From Flavobacteriales bacterium (GTDB lineage Bacteria > Bacteroidota > Bacteroidia > Flavobacteriales > Flavobacteriaceae), in the NCBI GenBank assembly GCA_026993355.1, contig JALWTX010000013.1:1-64000 (forward strand): 64,000 bases of DNA, written 5' to 3'. Below the pieces are notes generated by a model that saw only the letters and a program-made list of their open reading frames with translations, did no database searches and was not told the origin of the DNA. Below are positions 35,147-43,461 of the stretch, piece by piece (the first letter of the stretch is position 1; the number at the start of each line of letters is the position of its first letter). The position numbers and the translations under genes were made by a program.

Positions 35147-38100
35147 ATGACAACCAATAATCGTCTTTTAGTTTATAATGCCAGTGCAGGATCCGGCAAA
35201 ACCTTTCAAATAGCAACTCATTATTTATCACATTTGCTGCAGCAAACCAATCCTTTTTATATCAATAGGCTTATTGGGATTACCTTTACGAATAAGGCTG
35301 CTGAAGAAATGAAAAAGCGGATCATACAAAATTTAATTTCGGCTGCTAAAGGCGATATTAAAGATGTCATGGCTGTTGTCAGCCATAATCTGAAGGAAAC
35401 AATCATGTCACAAATGGCTTTATCAAGTGATGAAGCTTACCGGCAAGAAATAATTAAAAGAAGCCGTAACAGACTGACAGAAATCTTACATTATTACGAT
35501 GATTTTCAGCTGACTACCATTGATAAACTAATGTATAAAATCATTAAAACTTTTGCGCGTGAAATGCATTTGTCGTCAGATGTGGAGGTCATTATGGATT
35601 ATAAAGAGGTGGTCAGTCATTTGATAGATGACATGATAAACCGGATACAACCCGGAACGGATTTATCAAAATTTATGATTGCCCTAGCGTCAGAAAAAGT
35701 TGATAACGATAAATCTTGGAATATAAAAAGAGATTTATTGGCGATTAGTCAAATCATATTTGACGATAATTATTTTCATGAATTAAAATCACTTGAAAAT
35801 AAACAATTGTCGGATTTTATTGCCTTAAAAAAAATGTTGGTAAGTGAAATAAATAAAATACGTGGGCAATTTGTAACTTTTGGCCGTCAAATGGCTGCCA
35901 TTGTAGAGGCTTATGAAGATATGGTTAAAGTTAAAACCTTGATTCGCTATCTCATAACAGAACATGCTAAAATAGAAATAAATGCGACACTTCGCAAACA
36001 AGTTATTAGCGAGAATTATATCTATTATACTAAATCGAAGTTGAAGGATTTAACGCCTGTACAAAAAGAGGCTTTACAAGGTCCTGTGAATGATACAATT
36101 CATGCTTTAATGGTTGAAATTGTTGATTATATCGATCAAAAATTTGAATCTTTTCTTTTTTTAAAGGCCCTGTTGGCAGAAGTAAACGCCTTAAGTATTG
36201 AACACGAATTGCAAAATGATTTAACCCGTTTCAAAGAAGAACAAGGGAGTATTTTTATCAGTGATTTTAACAGGTTGATTTTAGAACAGATTTTGAAAGA
36301 TTTGGCCATCGAGACGCCTTATATTTACATGCGGTTGGGCGAAAAATATATGCATTATTTCATCGACGAATTTCAAGATACATCTGCTTTGCAATGGCAT
36401 AATTTAATTCCATTGGTCAAAGAGGCTTTGTCTAAAGAATTTGCCCAAAATCAAAAAGGTGATGCCATGTTGGTGGGCGATGCCAAACAATCGATTTACC
36501 GGTTTAGAGGGGCCAAACCCGAACAATTTATAGCACTGAGTAATCCGGAAGATCATACTGCTGACGGTAATCCATTTGCTCCTTTAACAGAAAAAAGTGT
36601 TTTTAATTTGGCTTATAATTGGCGAAGTAAACCGGCGGTAATTGAGTTTAATAATTTGTTTTTTAGTCGTTTTGCGAAAGAGCTGGAAGCGCCTTACGAT
36701 AGAGTTTACGAATCAGTTGCTCAAAAAATTCCGGAAGGTAAAGAAACCGGTGAAGGTTATGTCCAAATTCGTTTTCTAAATCGTAAAGACAATAAAAAAG
36801 GCATTGAAAAAGAAGATTATGCACAAGCGGTATTTGAAACTATTTTACAAGTGCAACAATATGGTTATAAAAATAATGATATCTGTATTTTAATCAACAG
36901 ACATATCGAAGGGATAAAAATTGCCGAATATTTAAATGAAAATGGCATCGAAGTTATATCGTCCGAAACATTGTTGGTTGCTAAAGCGGCCAAAGTTATA
37001 TTTTTATTGAGTTGGCTGAAATTTTTAGATTCCGGTGCGACTATTGATCTTTATCCCGCTGTTCAATTTTTGATTGAGAGAGATGACTTGAACAAGGCGG
37101 AAGTTTATGAAGAACTTTTAGGTAATTCTTCATTAAATACGGCCGAACGTTTAAAACTGTTTGAAAACATCGGATACAAAATAGATGCTAAACTCTTAAA
37201 CAATTTGACCATTTATGATACCGTGGTTTATTTGATAGCCGTTTTTAATTTAGATAAAGATTCGTCGGAACAGGCTTATTTGCAAGCCTTTCTTGAGAAA
37301 ATTTATCAAATGAATGCGCGGGAAACACTAACCTTGCGTGTTTTTTTGTCAGAATGGGACATTATAGCCGAAAAATACAGTATTGCGGCACCCGAAAAAG
37401 ATAATGCCGTGCACATTATGACGGTTCACCGGTCCAAAGGTTTAGAATTTCCGGTGGTTATTTATTACACCGATGAAGCTGTTTTGTCGTCAAAAGATAA
37501 AGAAACAAAGGTTTGGGTTCCCTTAAATCCCGATAAATATAAAGGTTTCTCGCTTTTGCCCGTTAAAATGGGGATATTAGAGAATAGTACCAATGAAACG
37601 TACCGCCAAATTTATCAAAAAACAGCTGCTGAAAAAACTTTTGATAACTTGAACCGGGTTTATGTCGCCTTGACCCGTGCGGTTGATCAGCTATATGTTA
37701 TGACTTATGCCCCCCCGCAAAAGTCCACTAATAAAGGTGTAAACCAACTCTTTAAAAGTTTTTTGCAAGAACAATTCGGTTTTGATAATAACCAAATATT
37801 CAGGTATGGACAAGCCCAAAACCTAAGTTTAAAAAAAGACAGGGACAAAGATGTGCCTTATTTAAAACGATTGTATTATCAACCTTGGCCAATGCGACAA
37901 GATGAATTTATCAAAATTAATACCCGAACTTATGAGCGTTGGGCGACGCACAAAAAACAAGCTGTTCAATACGGTTTACAAGTGCATAATTTGTTGTCAC
38001 AGGTGACAACCTATACGGACTGGCAAAAAAAACAATCGAAATATTTGCAAAATATTCCGGCGGAAGATATTCAGCCTGTTTCTTCTATGATACATACTAT

Positions 38101-38386
38101 TTTACATCATCCAAAGTTAAAAGAATACTTCACTGATGCTTATGACTTGTTGAATGAAAGAAGTATTTTAATTCCTGATTCAAAAGCTTTTGTTCAAAAA
38201 CGACCCGACCGCTTGATGCTTAAAAACGGCGTGGTAAGCATTTTGGATTATAAAACAGGTGAAAAACTGGCCAAACACCGTCAACAATTAACAGACTATG
38301 CCACTTTATTGGAAGAAGCCGGCTATGAAATAGGGCAAAAAATATTGGTATATATCAATAAAGATATCGATGTTGAGATTATTTAA
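35147..38386 (+). CDS. UvrD-family helicase with C-terminal PD-(D/E)XK nuclease, AddA-like
   Basis: This is a superfamily 1 helicase-nuclease of about 1079 residues for double-strand break repair. It has Walker A (NASAGSGKTFQIA), Walker B (YFIDEFQDTSALQW), motif III (GDAKQSIYRFRGA), motif IV (YNWRSKPAVIEF), motif V (MTVHRSKGLEFPVV) and motif VI (YVALTRAVDQLYV). Near the end, RPDRLMLKNGVVSILDYKTG contains the D...D-K nuclease core of AddA. The ATG at 35147 is used because the upstream in-frame TTG is part of the -7 box. No AddB partner gene is adjacent. Confidence 0.95.
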   Translation: MTTNNRLLVYNASAGSGKTFQIATHYLSHLLQQTNPFYINRLIGITFTNKAAEEMKKRIIQNLISAAKGDIKDVMAVVSHNLKETIMSQMALSSDEAYRQEIIKRSRNRLTEILHYYDDFQLTTIDKLMYKIIKTFAREMHLSSDVEVIMDYKEVVSHLIDDMINRIQPGTDLSKFMIALASEKVDNDKSWNIKRDLLAISQIIFDDNYFHELKSLENKQLSDFIALKKMLVSEINKIRGQFVTFGRQMAAIVEAYEDMVKVKTLIRYLITEHAKIEINATLRKQVISENYIYYTKSKLKDLTPVQKEALQGPVNDTIHALMVEIVDYIDQKFESFLFLKALLAEVNALSIEHELQNDLTRFKEEQGSIFISDFNRLILEQILKDLAIETPYIYMRLGEKYMHYFIDEFQDTSALQWHNLIPLVKEALSKEFAQNQKGDAMLVGDAKQSIYRFRGAKPEQFIALSNPEDHTADGNPFAPLTEKSVFNLAYNWRSKPAVIEFNNLFFSRFAKELEAPYDRVYESVAQKIPEGKETGEGYVQIRFLNRKDNKKGIEKEDYAQAVFETILQVQQYGYKNNDICILINRHIEGIKIAEYLNENGIEVISSETLLVAKAAKVIFLLSWLKFLDSGATIDLYPAVQFLIERDDLNKAEVYEELLGNSSLNTAERLKLFENIGYKIDAKLLNNLTIYDTVVYLIAVFNLDKDSSEQAYLQAFLEKIYQMNARETLTLRVFLSEWDIIAEKYSIAAPEKDNAVHIMTVHRSKGLEFPVVIYYTDEAVLSSKDKETKVWVPLNPDKYKGFSLLPVKMGILENSTNETYRQIYQKTAAEKTFDNLNRVYVALTRAVDQLYVMTYAPPQKSTNKGVNQLFKSFLQEQFGFDNNQIFRYGQAQNLSLKKDRDKDVPYLKRLYYQPWPMRQDEFIKINTRTYERWATHKKQAVQYGLQVHNLLSQVTTYTDWQKKQSKYLQNIPAEDIQPVSSMIHTILHHPKLKEYFTDAYDLLNERSILIPDSKAFVQKRPDRLMLKNGVVSILDYKTGEKLAKHRQQLTDYATLLEEAGYEIGQKILVYINKDIDVEII

Positions 38387-38391
38387 AAAAG

Positions 38392-39084
38392 TTACTTTTC
38401 AACTTTTTTTAAATGTTCGATAGTATGATTAATACCCAGTTTGTTATCTTCGGCAAAACCTTCGTAAATGAGATAAATACCGGCTATGAGTAAGACAACC
38501 CCAATTAACCGCCGTATTTTTATGACGCGTTGTGGCGTCATTTTAGATTTGAATTGCTTGGCTAAAAATATTTTGAGTAAATCAACGAGAAAATAGCCCA
38601 AGAGAATGCCACCAAAAAAGATAATGATGCGTGTCGGGTCCAAATCGAGTTTTGGCGAGAAAATAACAATCATTGCCAACCAAAACGCTAAAACACCAAT
38701 ATTGATAAAATTGAGCAAAAAACCTTTTACAAATAAACCTAAATAATTGTTTTTCGGTATTTCTATTTCTGTCTCATTTTCTAAACTTTCTTTGGCTGGT
38801 TTTTTTATAATGGTGATCAATCCATAAACCATCATAATCATACCACCTAAACCATAGAGAGCCGGATGGTGCGAAAGTTTTTCCAATAATTTGTAACTGC
38901 CTAAAAAAGCAATTGCTATAAATAAGGTGTCAGCCAAAATAACGCCCAAGTCTAATACAATGGCAGCGCGGGCGCCTTTTGTTGCGCCGGTTTCTAACAA
39001 AACAAAAAAAACCGGACCAATTAAAAAACTTAATGAAATGCCTAAAGGGATGGCTTTGAGTAAATCTTGAATGTATATATTCAT
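38392..39084 (-). CDS. LysE-family transporter
   Basis: This inner-membrane protein of 230 residues has about six hydrophobic segments. It has the LysE/RhtB-type N-terminus with PLGISLSFLIGPVFFVLLETGATKG and KGFLLNFINIGVLAFWLA, matching the family pattern GFLLNxxNPxxxxFW. Such proteins export amino acids and related small molecules. It ends 5 bp from the convergent helicase-nuclease gene. The substrate is unknown. Confidence 0.88.
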   Translation of the reverse strand: MNIYIQDLLKAIPLGISLSFLIGPVFFVLLETGATKGARAAIVLDLGVILADTLFIAIAFLGSYKLLEKLSHHPALYGLGGMIMMVYGLITIIKKPAKESLENETEIEIPKNNYLGLFVKGFLLNFINIGVLAFWLAMIVIFSPKLDLDPTRIIIFFGGILLGYFLVDLLKIFLAKQFKSKMTPQRVIKIRRLIGVVLLIAGIYLIYEGFAEDNKLGINHTIEHLKKVEK

Positions 39085-39142
39085 AATGTTTGTACACTAA
39101 TAAGTCAACAAATATAAAAAATAAGCGGTAAATTTTAGACAT

Positions 39143-39170
39143 AAAAAAACTCTGTTAAAAAACAGAGTTA
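39143..39170 (-). terminator. Terminator of the tRNA-Leu gene
   Basis: On the minus strand AACTCTGTT / AACAGAGTT with a short loop is followed by a T run. It lies just after the tRNA 3' end. Confidence 0.85.
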
Positions 39171-39175
39171 AAATG

Positions 39176-39257
39176 TGCGGGTGAAGGGACTCGAACCCCC
39201 ACGCCTTGCGGCACCAGATCCTAAGTCTGGCGTGTCTACCAATTTCACCACACCCGC
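39176..39257 (-). tRNA. tRNA-Leu (UAG)
   Basis: The minus strand reads GCGGGTGTGGTGAAATTGGT at the 5' end and closes with CACCCGC plus discriminator A, giving a perfect 7-bp acceptor stem. The anticodon loop is CTTAGGA between CCAGA and TCTGG, so the anticodon is TAG. A long variable arm (TGCCGCAAGGCG) and the GGTTCGAGTCC T-loop confirm a leucine tRNA. The CCA end is not encoded. Confidence 0.95.
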
Positions 39258-39353
39258 AGGATTTGAGATGGCAAATATATTAAGTTTTTTTGAATCGGCA
39301 TAGCTTTCATATCAAAAAAATATCGATTCATTTCTTTTTGTTATTTTTGCGCC

Positions 39354-40121
39354 ATGATTAAATTTTTTAAGAATTTCTTACGGCTCTTATGGCGCGTATG
39401 GTTTGTGATAGTTGCAGCAGTGCCTATTTTGATAGGTTTACCTGTAATTTATTATAGCATAGCCTTTGATAAGCAAAAACTATTTACTTGGCTTAAACAT
39501 GCTTGGGGCTCATGGGTTTTATTTTGGATGGGTTTTAGGGTTAAAACCGATAATCAGGCTACAATTGATCCGCATCAATCTTATGTGATAATTGGTAATC
39601 ATACTTCTGTTATGGACATTATGGTTTTGCTCAAGGTTATTAAACTGCCTTTTGTTTTTGTCGGTAAAATAGAATTGAGCAAAATTCCGATTTTTGGTTA
39701 TCTGTATAAAAAATCAAATATTATGGTGGACCGCAAATCGCCCCGAAGCCGAAAAGAAGTTTATACACAAGTTGTTGATTTTGTCAAAAAAGGGAATAGC
39801 CTGGCTATTTATCCCGAGGGCGGTGTGCCGGATCCCAGTGTCTTTTTGGCACCTTTTAAAAATGGGGCATTCCGGATCGCAATAGAACATAAATTGCCGA
39901 TAATTCCCATGGTTTATTATGATAACAAACGCAAATATCCTTATGATATTTTTAAGGGTTCACCCGGCACTTTACGGGTAAAAATTTTACCGGTTATTCA
40001 AACGGACCAGTTAACATTGGATGATGTGGACGAATTAAGGGATTTTGCCTATAATTTGATTTATACTGAATTAATGAATGACCAATTAAGTAAAGAATTT
40101 AAAACATTAAAAACCGGCTGA
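39354..40121 (+). CDS. plsC: 1-acyl-sn-glycerol-3-phosphate acyltransferase
   Basis: This membrane-associated acyltransferase of 255 residues makes phosphatidic acid from lysophosphatidic acid. It has an N-terminal hydrophobic anchor (residues 10-33), the HX4D catalytic motif in GNHTSVMDIMV, the substrate-binding YPEGGVPDPS (a variant of the EGTRS motif) and a following PIIPMVYYD. The terminator overlaps the stop codon. The variant EGG in place of EGTR is seen in many Bacteroidota relatives. Confidence 0.92.
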   Translation: MIKFFKNFLRLLWRVWFVIVAAVPILIGLPVIYYSIAFDKQKLFTWLKHAWGSWVLFWMGFRVKTDNQATIDPHQSYVIIGNHTSVMDIMVLLKVIKLPFVFVGKIELSKIPIFGYLYKKSNIMVDRKSPRSRKEVYTQVVDFVKKGNSLAIYPEGGVPDPSVFLAPFKNGAFRIAIEHKLPIIPMVYYDNKRKYPYDIFKGSPGTLRVKILPVIQTDQLTLDDVDELRDFAYNLIYTELMNDQLSKEFKTLKTG

Positions 40122-40133
40122 AAGCCGGTTTTT
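40108..40133 (+). terminator. Terminator overlapping the plsC stop
   Basis: AAAAACCGGCT / AGCCGGTTTTT forms a tight hairpin with a two-base loop. Its 5' arm includes the last codons of plsC. It is symmetric and may also serve the minus strand. Confidence 0.85.
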
Positions 40134-40154
40134 AAATAAGGTTACAATTTTTGA

Positions 40155-40373
40155 TCAAAGTTTTGAAAATATATAAAAAACAATGTTCAAAATAATACTG
40201 ATAAGTAACATGCTGGAGATAGGCGCATATATAAAATAGTTTTCGCCTTGAATGCGAATATCGCCCGGTAATTTGCCAAACCATGAGAATAAGCCGCCAA
40301 ATAACCAGGTAAATAGGCCCATTATAATAAACAAGAGGCCAATAGAAATTAATAGTTTGGGTATCGTGTTCAT
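40155..40373 (-). CDS. DUF2905-family small membrane protein
   Basis: This 72-residue protein has two hydrophobic segments (about 8-28 and 48-70) joined by the family signature FSWFGKLPGDIRIQG. DUF2905 proteins are widespread and of unknown function. It lies 10 bp after the C1 peptidase gene and is probably cotranscribed with it. Confidence 0.9.
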   Translation of the reverse strand: MNTIPKLLISIGLLFIIMGLFTWLFGGLFSWFGKLPGDIRIQGENYFIYAPISSMLLISIILNIVFYIFSKL

Positions 40374-40383
40374 ATTAATTTCC

Positions 40384-41607
40384 TTATTTAATATTTAGTT
40401 TTTTCTTTAAATCTTTAGGCAAGGCATCTTTGTGGACAAATATATCGATAGTTTTATATCTGAAATAGGGATATGAGGCTAAAAAATAGCCATTTAAGTC
40501 GTTGTATTTTGTCCCCCAAGAATTTTTGACCACAAAATATTTGGTGCCTTTTTGATCTTTAACAATGCCTACAATATGCATTCCATGATCATCAGTGGTG
40601 CTACCATTTTCATAGGCTTCTTGCCGTTCTGCGGGTGTAACCCATTTTTCTTTAACCGGTTGGTAAAATGCATTAGGAATTTTTTCGCCGTTTTCTTCGA
40701 AAAAGAGTTTATTGCTTTTCTTGTCTTTGACAGTTCGGGGGTCTTCCGGCACAATAGCCAAGCCTTTTCTATGTGAAAAACCCGGTTCGGAAACATCGGC
40801 ACCCCAAGCAAAGGTATAACCTTTTGTGATGGCCTTGTCGGCAACAGTCATCAATTCATCTAACGGGATGTTATAAGCCTGATGCAATTGCCAGTTATCC
40901 GGAAGTTCCATGGTATAAGCTTTATAATAAGGATGATGGGTAAATGAAGTCAATTCGACATAATCATCCATATTTAAGTCCAAATGTTTGGCAAAAGATT
41001 TGGGCGTGTAGGTTTTACCATCAATTTTAAAAGTAAAATCTTCGGTATTATCCGGGACCTCTCCTAAATAAGCATCGACAACTTCGGTATAAGCCTTTTT
41101 CCATGATTTTGTCAAACGACCGTTTTGCGGTTTGTTTTTTAAAGCTTTTAGCATGTTAGACAAGACAGCTTGCAACTCGGCATGATTGTGTTTGCTGCCG
41201 CCATATGCTTTGCCGGGGTAGGCATATTCAGGTACCAAGCCATAGTGTTTGGCAACCCAAGGAATATCATGAAATTCACCTCCTTCGCCAAAATTTAAGT
41301 GCCCATCCATTAGTAAATAATTCTTAGCTTTTCCTAAATAAGCATTTCTGGCAATCCACATTTCAGATAAATTGTATTTACCTTTTCCTTTTCGCATAAG
41401 TTCGGATTCTAAAAAAGACATTCCCGAAAAACTCCAACAGGTTCCGGTACGGTTTTGATTTTTAACCGGTGTCGCATCCAAATGTTTGACGACTGTAAAT
41501 TGGTATTGGCTACCTTTGGTATTGGTAAAAGTTTTTTTGGTGCTTGGTTGTGCTTTTACATTCAAGAATGCTAAAAGCAAAGCGGATAAAATAAATATTC
41601 TTTTCAT
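40384..41607 (-). CDS. Exported C1-family aminopeptidase, bleomycin hydrolase/PepC-like
   Basis: This papain-like cysteine peptidase has 407 residues and an N-terminal signal peptide (about residues 1-19, ending NVKAQ). The catalytic Cys lies in KNQNRTGTCWSFSGMSF, the His in DDHGMHIVGIVKD and the Asn in VVKNSWGTKYND. The arrangement and length match the bleomycin hydrolase/PepC aminopeptidase family, though those are usually cytoplasmic; Bacteroidota have many exported versions. The DUF2905 gene follows 10 bp downstream. Confidence 0.93.
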   Translation of the reverse strand: MKRIFILSALLLAFLNVKAQPSTKKTFTNTKGSQYQFTVVKHLDATPVKNQNRTGTCWSFSGMSFLESELMRKGKGKYNLSEMWIARNAYLGKAKNYLLMDGHLNFGEGGEFHDIPWVAKHYGLVPEYAYPGKAYGGSKHNHAELQAVLSNMLKALKNKPQNGRLTKSWKKAYTEVVDAYLGEVPDNTEDFTFKIDGKTYTPKSFAKHLDLNMDDYVELTSFTHHPYYKAYTMELPDNWQLHQAYNIPLDELMTVADKAITKGYTFAWGADVSEPGFSHRKGLAIVPEDPRTVKDKKSNKLFFEENGEKIPNAFYQPVKEKWVTPAERQEAYENGSTTDDHGMHIVGIVKDQKGTKYFVVKNSWGTKYNDLNGYFLASYPYFRYKTIDIFVHKDALPKDLKKKLNIK

Positions 41608-41703
41608 GTGTTTATTTTTTATTAAAATTTTTGAATTTTAAAAATAGATATTTTTTAAATAAATTGTTTTTTTTTGTGTATATTTTAACTTTAAATTATT
41701 TTT

Positions 41704-43143
41704 ATGGAATATAAAAAACTGATTTCACCGTTTAATTATATTAACGGCACCCTGGTTTCTGCTGAGGAAACAATACCGGTATATGACAAATATTCCGGAG
41801 AGTTATTGGCTCAAGTGTCAATGGCTAATGAAAGTCAGGTAGAGACGGCTTTGCAGTCAGTGTCGAATAGTTTTAAGATTTTTAAAAATTTTTCTGCCGA
41901 GAAAAGAGCCGGAATCTTACAGCAATTGCACCGGCTTCTTTTAGAACAGAAAGAGTTGTTTGCCCAACTCATTGCTGCCGAGGCCGGCAAACCTATTCAT
42001 TATGCCCAAAGTGAAGTGCAGCGGGCATTGCAAAATATTGAAGACGGAATAAGACAAACTTTTTTGTTTACGGGTCAACAAGTGCCCATGGATTACTATA
42101 ATGGTAAAAATAAAACGGCTTATACCATCAGAATTCCCGCGGGTCCTGTATTGGGTATTACACCTTTTAATTTTCCGTTAAATTTAGCTTTGCACAAACT
42201 AATACCTGCTTTGGCCGTAGGTGCACCCATTATTTTAAAACCTGCCCCACAAGCACCTTTGACATTGTTGGCTTTGGCCAAACTTTTACAACAAACAGAT
42301 TTGCCCAAAGGTAGTGTTAATATTCTTTTGACGAACAACGAACTGACCCAAAAAATGCTTGAAGACAGTCGTTTGCGTATATTTTCGTTTACTGGTAGTG
42401 ACCGGGTGGGATGGATGTTGAAAAACAAAGCCTTCAAAAAGAAAGTGTTTTTGGAATTGGGTGGTAATGCTGCAAGCATCATAGATGCCTCTGCAGATTT
42501 GAAACGGGCTGCTAAAAAATTAGCTTATGGCAGTTTTTTGTATGCCGGACAAATTTGCATTTCGAGCCAGCGAATTTATGTTGATAAAAGTATTTTTGAT
42601 GATTTTCTCCAGTTGTTTTTAATAGAAACAGGCGCTATCAAATCAGGCAACCCCTTTGATCCGGAGGTGGTCAATAGTAGTATGATTTCGGCCCATGATG
42701 TGCACCGCATAGACCATTGGATAAAAGAAGCGGTTAATGACGGCGCCACCATATTAAGTGGTGGACAAATTTTGGATAAAAAGGCCAATGTATATGCGCC
42801 CACTATTTTGACCGGTACAAATGCCCGGATGAAAGTTTGGCAAAACGAAGCCTTTGCCCCTGTCGTTTTGGTAGAAAAAGCGGCTGACTTTAAAACAGCA
42901 GTGCGTATGGCCAATGACAGCCGGTACGGATTGCAAACTGCAGTATTTACAAACGATTTCACTCATGTGTTATATGCGCAAAAAGAAATTAAGGCAGGGG
43001 CGGTTATTGTCAATGATATTCTGGGTTTCCGCATTGACAGTATGCCTTATGGTGGGATAAAAGATTCGGGTATTGGCCGCGAAGGCGCCTATTATGCCAT
43101 GCATGACTATACCGAGCCTAAGCTTATGGTATTAGGCACCTAA
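41704..43143 (+). CDS. NAD(P)-dependent aldehyde dehydrogenase
   Basis: This cytoplasmic aldehyde dehydrogenase superfamily enzyme has 479 residues. It has the cofactor region GPVLGITPFNFPLNLALHK, the glycine motif FTGSDRVGW, the general-base Glu in FLELGGNAAS, and the catalytic Cys in YAGQICISSQRIYVD. The C-terminal motif is PYGGIKDSGIGREGAYYAM. The closest class is the glyceraldehyde-3-phosphate/succinate-semialdehyde-like group, but the substrate cannot be told. The last 19 codons, including the stop, and the downstream DNA are duplicated, diverged, about 2.9 kb further on. Confidence 0.94.
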   Translation: MEYKKLISPFNYINGTLVSAEETIPVYDKYSGELLAQVSMANESQVETALQSVSNSFKIFKNFSAEKRAGILQQLHRLLLEQKELFAQLIAAEAGKPIHYAQSEVQRALQNIEDGIRQTFLFTGQQVPMDYYNGKNKTAYTIRIPAGPVLGITPFNFPLNLALHKLIPALAVGAPIILKPAPQAPLTLLALAKLLQQTDLPKGSVNILLTNNELTQKMLEDSRLRIFSFTGSDRVGWMLKNKAFKKKVFLELGGNAASIIDASADLKRAAKKLAYGSFLYAGQICISSQRIYVDKSIFDDFLQLFLIETGAIKSGNPFDPEVVNSSMISAHDVHRIDHWIKEAVNDGATILSGGQILDKKANVYAPTILTGTNARMKVWQNEAFAPVVLVEKAADFKTAVRMANDSRYGLQTAVFTNDFTHVLYAQKEIKAGAVIVNDILGFRIDSMPYGGIKDSGIGREGAYYAMHDYTEPKLMVLGT

Positions 43144-43242
43144 TAATAGTTTTTAGACATAATACGGCTGCAATTTTGTGTAAAATAATAAATTATAAAA
43201 AAAATAGGTTTGTATTATTATTATCATTATTATTGCGCTGTT
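43087..43242 (+). repeat. Imperfect direct repeat, copy A (aldehyde dehydrogenase tail)
   Basis: This copy runs from the last 19 codons (including the stop) of the aldehyde dehydrogenase gene into the downstream spacer. It ends with a tract rich in TATTATTATT followed by GCGCTGTT. Copy B at 45970-46132 has the same order: coding tail, an ACGG...AATTTTGT patch, an A-rich tract, TTATT repeats and GCGCTGTT. Confidence 0.8.
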
Positions 43243-43461
43243 GTTAGTCATTAAGACGGAGACCGGCAGTAACAAATTCAGTAGTGCACCGACTATTTCG
43301 GAGAAAAAAAGCAAAAATTCTAGATAATTTGCCAAAACGAAGTCAAAATATGAATTTAATTACCCCCAAAGGTTAAAACGCTTGATTACTACCGACGGTC
43401 AGGATTAAGCCGGAAAGCTGACTTTAAAAAAAGGAGTAGGTTTTATTAACAATGAAATAAG
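43243..43461. other. Spacer before the AT-rich segment
   Basis: This spacer, about 220 bp after repeat copy A, carries no recognisable gene. Together with copy A it forms a 318-bp gap between genes. It still contains two CCGG sites, like the host genome, and a GGAG-like purine stretch about 25 bp before the following ATG. Composition changes sharply at the next gene. Confidence 0.4.

Noticed and set aside
39176-39257. tRNA-Leu as an integration site for a mobile element
   Set aside because: No integrase, no duplicated tRNA end, and the neighbouring genes are ordinary housekeeping genes.
43201-43242. TATTATTATT tract as a possible microsatellite or phase-variable element
   Set aside because: It is not in or before a start codon in a way that would switch a gene, and is better explained as part of the duplicated spacer.
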